From the NCBI GenBank assembly GCA_030681675.1, contig JAUXRP010000004.1, positions 1-61,047 of the forward strand: DNA of 61,047 bases. The letters run 5' to 3'. The translations under genes were made by a program, and so were the position numbers. Shown here one piece after another: positions 55,087 to 61,047 of this stretch. This stretch comes from Candidatus Planktophila sp. GTDB lineage: Bacteria > Actinomycetota > Actinomycetes > Nanopelagicales > Nanopelagicaceae. The notes beneath the pieces were generated by a model. It was not told where the DNA came from and did no database searches. It saw nothing but the letters and a program-made list of their open reading frames with translations. Numbering within the stretch: position 1 is the first letter of the stretch; each line of letters opens with the position of its first letter.

Positions 55087-58000
55087 TTAACGAGGCACTT
55101 CGACCTCATCAAGACGAACGGCTTCACCGGATCCCTGTTGATCAAATGGTGTGAAGTCATACTCATCGTATGCTGCATAAACGGCAGCCTTTGCTTCTTC
55201 CGTTGGCTCAACACGAATGTTGCGATAACGGGCAAGGCCAGTACCGGCAGGAATCAACTTACCGATGATGACGTTCTCTTTCAGACCGAGCAATGGATCA
55301 CTCTTCTCTGAAAGTGCGGCATCGGTTAGTACGCGAGTTGTCTCCTGGAAGGATGCAGCTGATAACCATGACTCAGTTGCAAGTGATGCCTTAGTAATAC
55401 CCATAAGTTCTGGGCGACCTGAGGCGGCTTTTCCACCGGATGTAACTACGCGACGGTTTTCATTTTCAAAGCGACCGCGCTCTACGAGCTCACCTGGAAG
55501 TAGATCAGCATCTCCGGCCTCAAGCACAGTGATGCGTTTGAGCATTTGACGAACGATTACTTCGATGTGCTTATCGTGAATGCCTACGCCCTGTGAGCGA
55601 TAAACAGATTGAATCTCATTTACCAAATGAACTTGAGTTGCACGTGGTCCAAGGATACGAAGAACCTGCTTTGGATCGATTGCTCCGACGACCATCTTCT
55701 GGCCGACTTCAACGCGAACACCATCTTCTACAAGTAGCTTCTGACGGCGAGTGATTGGGTAAGCAACTTCTTCGCCACCATCATCTGGTGTAACGATGAT
55801 CTTCTTACCCTTTGCATCTTCGCGGAATGAGACAACGCCTGCAGTTTCTGCAATCGGTGCGACACCCTTTGGAGTACGCGCTTCGAAAAGCTCGACGATA
55901 CGTGGAAGACCGTGAGTGATGTCATCTCCAGCAACGCCACCAGTATGGAAGGTACGCATTGTTAGCTGCGTACCAGGCTCACCGATTGACTGCGCTGCAA
56001 TGATTCCTACTGCTTCACCGACAGCAACAAGTTGACCTGCTGCAAGGGATCGACCGTAGCAAGCTGCGCACTGTCCGACCTTGCTATCACAAGTTAGAAC
56101 TGAGCGGATCTTAACTTCAGCGACACCGGCTGCAACGAGTTCATCAATATTGCGATCACCTAAGTCAATGCCGGCCTTAGCAATAACTACGCCATCGACT
56201 TCAACATCATCGGCGAGTGTGCGACCGAAGACAGAGGTTTCAACGTGGTCAAACTTAATGAGGCCGCCAGATTCTTGGCGAACACCAATCTGTAGAACAA
56301 GACCGCGATCTGTACCGCAATCCTCTTCACGGATGATTACATCCTGTGCAACATCGCAGAGACGTCGGGTTAAGTAACCTGAGTCAGCGGTACGAAGTGC
56401 GGTATCGGCAAGACCCTTACGAGCACCGTGAGTAGAAATAAAGTACTCAAGTACTGAAAGACCTTCGCGGAAGTTAGATTTAATTGGGCGAGGAATAATT
56501 TCACCCTTTGGATTTGCTACCAAACCACGCATACCTGCAATTTGACGGATCTGCATCATGTTTCCACGAGCACCAGAAAAGACCATCATCCACACTGGGT
56601 TAACGCGAGGGAAGTTTTCTTCCATCTCTTTACCCACTTCAGCTGTTGCCTTTGTCCAGATTTCGATTAACTCTTGACGACGCTCGTCATCAGTGATGAG
56701 TCCCTTTTCATACTGCGATTGAACCTTGTCGGCCTGAGTTTCATAGCTTTCAAGAATCTCTTTCTTGCGTGGAGGTGTAACAACATCTTCAATTCCGATT
56801 GTGATTCCAGCACGTGTTGCCCAGTGGAAGCCAAGTGACTTCAGAGCATCAAGTGTCTGAGCAACAACAACCTTTGGATAGAACTCAGCCAAACGATCGA
56901 CGATTCCACCAAGTTGCTTCTTGGTGACATCTACGTCAACGAATGGGAAGTCTGCAGGAAGCGCCTCGTTAAACAACGCCCGCCCTATAGTGGTTTCGAT
57001 AGTCTCGGTTGAGTCATCAAGACGGATTTTGATCTTTGCCTGCAACGAGACTGAGTGCTGATCGTGGGCCATTATCGCTTCAGAGATCGAGCTAAATGCA
57101 CGACCCTCGCCGAGCTCGCCTTCGCGGCTCATTGTTAAGTGATAGAGACCAAGAACCATGTCCTGTGTTGGCGAAGTAATTGGACGACCGTTAGCAGGAG
57201 ACAAGATGTTATTCGATGACAACATCAAGATACGTGCCTCGGCCTGTGCTTCAGCAGAAAGCGGCAAGTGAACTGCCATCTGGTCACCGTCGAAGTCAGC
57301 GTTGAACGCTGTACATACGAGCGGGTGAATCTGAATCGCTTTACCTTCAACTAGTTGCGGCTCAAATGCCTGGATACCAAGTCGGTGCAGAGTAGGTGCG
57401 CGGTTGAGAAGTACTGGATGCTCGGCGATAACTTCTTCCAAAACATCCCACACAACTGGACGTGCGCGCTCAACCATACGCTTTGCAGATTTAATGTTCT
57501 GCGCGTGATTGAGATCTACAAGACGCTTCATTACGAATGGTTTGAAGAGTTCGAGCGCCATCTGCTTTGGCAGACCGCACTGATGCAGTTTCAACTGTGG
57601 ACCAACAACGATTACTGAACGGCCTGAGTAGTCAACGCGCTTTCCGAGCAAGTTCTGGCGGAAACGACCTTGCTTACCCTTGAGCATGTCAGAGAGTGAT
57701 TTAAGTGCGCGGTTACCTGGACCTGTTACTGGACGACCACGACGACCGTTATCGAACAAAGCATCTACAGCTTCCTGCAACATGCGCTTTTCGTTGTTAA
57801 CGATAATCTCTGGTGCACCGAGATCGGCAAGACGCTTCAAACGGTTGTTACGGTTGATAACGCGACGGTATAGATCGTTGAGATCTGATGTCGCAAAGCG
57901 ACCACCATCGAGTTGAACCATTGGACGAAGATCAGGTGGAATAACTGGCACACAATCAAGAACCATCGATGCTGGCTTATTGCTTGTTGTAAGGAATGCG

Positions 58001-58899
58001 TTAACAACCTTCAAGCGCTTGATTGCACGAGTCTTCTTTGCGCCCTTGCCATTTTCAGAAAGATCGGTGAGCATCTTGTGCTCAGTTGCAAGATCAAAGG
58101 TTTCTAGGCGATGCTTAATTGCAGCAGCTCCCATGTCACCCTTGAAATACATTCCGTAGCGATCGCGCATTTCGCGGTAGAGGTTTTCATCGCCCTCAAG
58201 ATCTTGAACCTTCAAGTTCTTAAAGCGAGCCCAGACGCTCTCCATGCGCTCGAGCTCTTTCTCTGACTTCTCACGAATTGACTTGAGCTCGCGCTCAGCG
58301 GCCTCACGTACTTTACGCTTCACATCTGATTTAGCATCTTCTGCTTCGAGCTCTGCCGTGTCATCTTCAAGCTTCTTGGTACGAATATCGAGATCAACAT
58401 CGCGACGAGTCTCGATCTTCTTGCGATCGTTAGCCAACTTCTTTTCAAGTTGTGGTAAATCTTCTTCGCGAGCTTCAGCATCAACTTCGGTGATCATGTA
58501 TGCAGCGAAGTAAATAACCTTCTCAAGATCTTTAGGAGCAAGATCAAGTAAGTAACCAAGGCGTGATGGAACACCCTTGAAGTACCAGATGTGTGTTACT
58601 GGAGCTGCAAGCTCAATGTGACCCATGCGCTCACGACGAACCTTTGCACGTGTTACTTCAACACCGCAACGCTCGCAGATGATTCCCTTAAATCGAACGC
58701 GCTTGTACTTTCCGCAATAACATTCCCAGTCACGAGTTGGTCCGAAGATCTTCTCATCGAAGAGTCCGTCCTTCTCTGGCTTGAGTGTGCGGTAGTTGAT
58801 CGTCTCTGGCTTCTTTACTTCGCCAAAAGACCATTCGCGAATATTGTCAGCGGATGCAAGACCGATACGTAATTCATCAAAGAAGTTGACATCTAACAT
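55087..58899 (-). CDS. rpoC: DNA-directed RNA polymerase subunit beta'
   Basis: The 1270-residue subunit has the N-terminal zinc site [20 protein letters not shown] (about residues 60-79), the catalytic NADFDGDQM (about 533-541) holding the active-site magnesium, and the second zinc site with [13 protein letters not shown] (about 935-947). Length fits compact actinobacteria without large insertions. It starts 14 bases after rpoB with GAGGGAAAA upstream and ends at a bidirectional terminator. Confidence 0.98.
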   Translation of the reverse strand: MLDVNFFDELRIGLASADNIREWSFGEVKKPETINYRTLKPEKDGLFDEKIFGPTRDWECYCGKYKRVRFKGIICERCGVEVTRAKVRRERMGHIELAAPVTHIWYFKGVPSRLGYLLDLAPKDLEKVIYFAAYMITEVDAEAREEDLPQLEKKLANDRKKIETRRDVDLDIRTKKLEDDTAELEAEDAKSDVKRKVREAAERELKSIREKSEKELERMESVWARFKNLKVQDLEGDENLYREMRDRYGMYFKGDMGAAAIKHRLETFDLATEHKMLTDLSENGKGAKKTRAIKRLKVVNAFLTTSNKPASMVLDCVPVIPPDLRPMVQLDGGRFATSDLNDLYRRVINRNNRLKRLADLGAPEIIVNNEKRMLQEAVDALFDNGRRGRPVTGPGNRALKSLSDMLKGKQGRFRQNLLGKRVDYSGRSVIVVGPQLKLHQCGLPKQMALELFKPFVMKRLVDLNHAQNIKSAKRMVERARPVVWDVLEEVIAEHPVLLNRAPTLHRLGIQAFEPQLVEGKAIQIHPLVCTAFNADFDGDQMAVHLPLSAEAQAEARILMLSSNNILSPANGRPITSPTQDMVLGLYHLTMSREGELGEGRAFSSISEAIMAHDQHSVSLQAKIKIRLDDSTETIETTIGRALFNEALPADFPFVDVDVTKKQLGGIVDRLAEFYPKVVVAQTLDALKSLGFHWATRAGITIGIEDVVTPPRKKEILESYETQADKVQSQYEKGLITDDERRQELIEIWTKATAEVGKEMEENFPRVNPVWMMVFSGARGNMMQIRQIAGMRGLVANPKGEIIPRPIKSNFREGLSVLEYFISTHGARKGLADTALRTADSGYLTRRLCDVAQDVIIREEDCGTDRGLVLQIGVRQESGGLIKFDHVETSVFGRTLADDVEVDGVVIAKAGIDLGDRNIDELVAAGVAEVKIRSVLTCDSKVGQCAACYGRSLAAGQLVAVGEAVGIIAAQSIGEPGTQLTMRTFHTGGVAGDDITHGLPRIVELFEARTPKGVAPIAETAGVVSFREDAKGKKIIVTPDDGGEEVAYPITRRQKLLVEDGVRVEVGQKMVVGAIDPKQVLRILGPRATQVHLVNEIQSVYRSQGVGIHDKHIEVIVRQMLKRITVLEAGDADLLPGELVERGRFENENRRVVTSGGKAASGRPELMGITKASLATESWLSAASFQETTRVLTDAALSEKSDPLLGLKENVIIGKLIPAGTGLARYRNIRVEPTEEAKAAVYAAYDEYDFTPFDQQGSGEAVRLDEVEVPR

Positions 58900-58913
58900 A
58901 GTTATTTTCCCTC

Positions 58914-61047
58914 TCAGATTTCTTCAACGCTGCTTGGTTCAACTCGTGACAAGTTGATACCTAGCTCTTCGGCGGCCCGGAATACTTCTTCATCAGTATC
59001 GCGAAGTTCAATTGCGACACCTTCAGATGAAAGCACTTCAACATTTAAACAGAGAGATTGCATTTCCTTAATAAGTACCTTGAATGACTCAGGGATACCA
59101 GGTTCAGGAATGTTTTCACCTTTTACGATCGCTTCATAGACTTTAACGCGACCTAGAACATCGTCAGATTTAATCGTGAGAAGTTCTTGGAGTGTATAAG
59201 CAGCACCGTAAGCTTCAAGTGCCCACACTTCCATCTCACCAAATCGCTGACCTCCGAACTGAGCTTTTCCGCCCAGTGGCTGTTGCGTGATCATTGAGTA
59301 AGGACCAGTTGAACGTGCGTGAATCTTGTCATCCACCAAGTGGTGAAGCTTCAAGATATACATATACCCAACTGAAATCGGTGTTGGGTATGGCTCGCCG
59401 GAACGACCATCGAATAAACGAGCCTTTCCAGAGCGACCAATTAATTGATTGCCATCGCGGTTAGGTAATGTGTTTGAGAGAAGACCAGAAATCTCATCTT
59501 CAAGTGCGCCATCGAATACCGGAGTTGCAAACTTAGTACCAGGAGCGCCCTTTTCAGCACCGATTGCACGCATATGCTTTTGCCACACCTCATCGATTCC
59601 AGAGAGATCCCAACCAGTCTTTGCTACCCACCCTAAGTGCATTTCAAGAACCTGCCCGACGTTCATACGTCCAGGTACACCAAGTGGGTTAAGAACTACA
59701 TCGACTGGAGTTCCATCTTCAAGGAATGGCATATCTTCAACTGGAAGAATCTTAGAAATAACACCCTTGTTACCGTGGCGACCAGCAAGCTTGTCGCCAT
59801 CTTGAATCTTGCGCTTCTGTGCAACGTACACGCGAACCAATTGGTTAACGCCAGCTGAAAGTTCAAAGCCCTCTTCTGATTCGAAGATTTTTACACCGAT
59901 AACTTTTCCAGATTCACCATGCGGAACTTTGAGTGATGTGTCACGAACCTCGCGAGCTTTTTCACCAAAGATTGCGCGAAGTAAACGCTCCTCAGGAGTA
60001 AGTTCAGTTTCGCCCTTTGGCGTTACCTTTCCAACCAAGATATCGCCAGGTACAACATCGGCGCCAACGCGAATGATTCCGCGCTCATCAAGATCGGCTA
60101 GAACTTCTTCAGATACGTTAGGAATATCGCGAGTAATCTCTTCGGCACCAAGTTTGGTATCTCGAGCATCGACTTCGTACTCTTCAATGTGAATTGAAGT
60201 TAAAACATCATCTTGAACCAAACGCTGCGACAAGATAATTGCATCTTCGTAGTTATGGCCTTCCCATGACATAAATGCCACGAGTAAGTTCTTACCAAGC
60301 GCCATTTCACCCATATCGGTGCAAGGACCATCGGCGATTACTGAGCCAACTTCTAGACGCTGACCTTCAGAGACAACAACTTTTTGGTTGTAAGAAGTTC
60401 CTTGGTTAGAGCGCGTGAACTTATGTAATGAATACGTTTGATACGTTGAATCATCGGCCATAACTTTTACTTCTTCAGCAGATACTTCGGTAACAATACC
60501 GGCCTTTGTTGCGACAACGACATCGCCTGCATCAACGGCTGCACGGAACTCCATGCCAGTACCAATCAATGGCGCTTCTGCACGCATCAATGGAACTGAC
60601 TGGCGCATCATGTTAGAGCCCATCAACGCACGGTTAGCATCATCGTGCTCAAGGAATGGAATCATTGCAGTTGCAACAGAAACCATCTGACGCGGAGAAA
60701 CATCCATGTAATCAACTTCATTAGCTGGAATGTATTCAACTTCTCCACCACGGCGACGTACAAGTACGCGTGCTTCGGCGAAGTGATTGTCATCAGTCAA
60801 CGGTGCATTTGCTTGCGCAATGATGTGCTCGTCTTCTTCATCGGCAGTTAAATAATCAACTTGATCGGTTACGCGACCCTTGGAAACCTTGCGGTAGGGA
60901 GTCTCAATAAATCCAAATGCCGTTACTCGACCATATGTTGCAAGTGAACCGATAAGTCCAATGTTTGGACCTTCAGGAGTTTCAATTGGACACATTCGAC
61001 CATAGTGAGAAGGGTGAACGTCACGGACTTCAAAGCCCGCACGATCA
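58914..61047 (-). CDS. rpoB: DNA-directed RNA polymerase subunit beta, N-terminus cut by window edge
   Basis: The frame is open from the C-terminal end to the window edge. The most upstream residues visible read [20 protein letters not shown] then [12 protein letters not shown], so the beginning of the gene, including rifampicin cluster I, is missing; cluster II is included. Conserved regions such as [15 protein letters not shown] and [20 protein letters not shown] are present and the C-terminus is complete. The gene is transcribed with rpoC. Confidence 0.98.
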   Translation of the reverse strand, partial: DRAGFEVRDVHPSHYGRMCPIETPEGPNIGLIGSLATYGRVTAFGFIETPYRKVSKGRVTDQVDYLTADEEDEHIIAQANAPLTDDNHFAEARVLVRRRGGEVEYIPANEVDYMDVSPRQMVSVATAMIPFLEHDDANRALMGSNMMRQSVPLMRAEAPLIGTGMEFRAAVDAGDVVVATKAGIVTEVSAEEVKVMADDSTYQTYSLHKFTRSNQGTSYNQKVVVSEGQRLEVGSVIADGPCTDMGEMALGKNLLVAFMSWEGHNYEDAIILSQRLVQDDVLTSIHIEEYEVDARDTKLGAEEITRDIPNVSEEVLADLDERGIIRVGADVVPGDILVGKVTPKGETELTPEERLLRAIFGEKAREVRDTSLKVPHGESGKVIGVKIFESEEGFELSAGVNQLVRVYVAQKRKIQDGDKLAGRHGNKGVISKILPVEDMPFLEDGTPVDVVLNPLGVPGRMNVGQVLEMHLGWVAKTGWDLSGIDEVWQKHMRAIGAEKGAPGTKFATPVFDGALEDEISGLLSNTLPNRDGNQLIGRSGKARLFDGRSGEPYPTPISVGYMYILKLHHLVDDKIHARSTGPYSMITQQPLGGKAQFGGQRFGEMEVWALEAYGAAYTLQELLTIKSDDVLGRVKVYEAIVKGENIPEPGIPESFKVLIKEMQSLCLNVEVLSSEGVAIELRDTDEEVFRAAEELGINLSRVEPSSVEEI

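Overview
The window reads as a chromosomal segment of a low-to-medium GC actinobacterium. The gene order alr, glmS, glmM, rpsI, rplM, truA, rplQ, rpoA, the alpha, spc, S10 and str ribosomal clusters and rpoBC is actinobacterial. The modest GC, very tight gene packing (many 1-, 4- and 8-base overlaps) and several non-ATG starts (infA TTG; rplM, rpoA, map, rplV, fusA and rpsL GTG) fit streamlined freshwater lineages such as the acI group (Nanopelagicales). That placement is inference; no rRNA gene is present to confirm it.

Almost everything is on the minus strand, so transcription runs from high to low coordinates. From right to left: rpoB (cut by the window edge) and rpoC; an accessory island (about 41-55 kb) on mixed strands; the str operon (rpsL, rpsG, fusA, tuf); S10, spc (to secY, adk, map) and alpha (infA to rplQ) clusters; truA and an ABC-F ATPase; rplM-rpsI; glmM, glmS, a PAP2 phosphatase, acpS, alr; and at the left edge tsaE, tsaB and partial rimI (tRNA t6A modification and S18 acetylation).

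Two metabolic cassettes interrupt the housekeeping order. livG-F-H-M-K plus a translationally coupled secreted alpha/beta hydrolase lies between alr and tsaE. A tctC-B-A tripartite carboxylate transporter plus an MFS transporter lies between map and infA. Both suggest scavenging of dissolved organic substrates.

The accessory island between rpsL and rpoC is the most unusual part. It holds a frameshifted small gene remnant in front of the str promoter, two small membrane or soluble unknowns, secreted Ig-like proteins, a Gly/Pro/Lys repeat protein, a GNAT acetyltransferase and a broken copy of it, a Fic protein between 136-base direct repeats, two small envelope proteins, a VapBC pair, deoD, a Ste24-like M48 protease, a PNPOx-like flavoprotein, a second (AbrB/PIN) toxin-antitoxin pair with a palindrome inside its promoter, and a Nudix hydrolase. 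Several genes there carry recognisable promoters and palindromic operators, at least one apparently producing a leaderless mRNA. The pattern is repeated gain, duplication and decay at a hotspot between two essential operons.

All functional calls come from reading motifs by eye; no database search was run.
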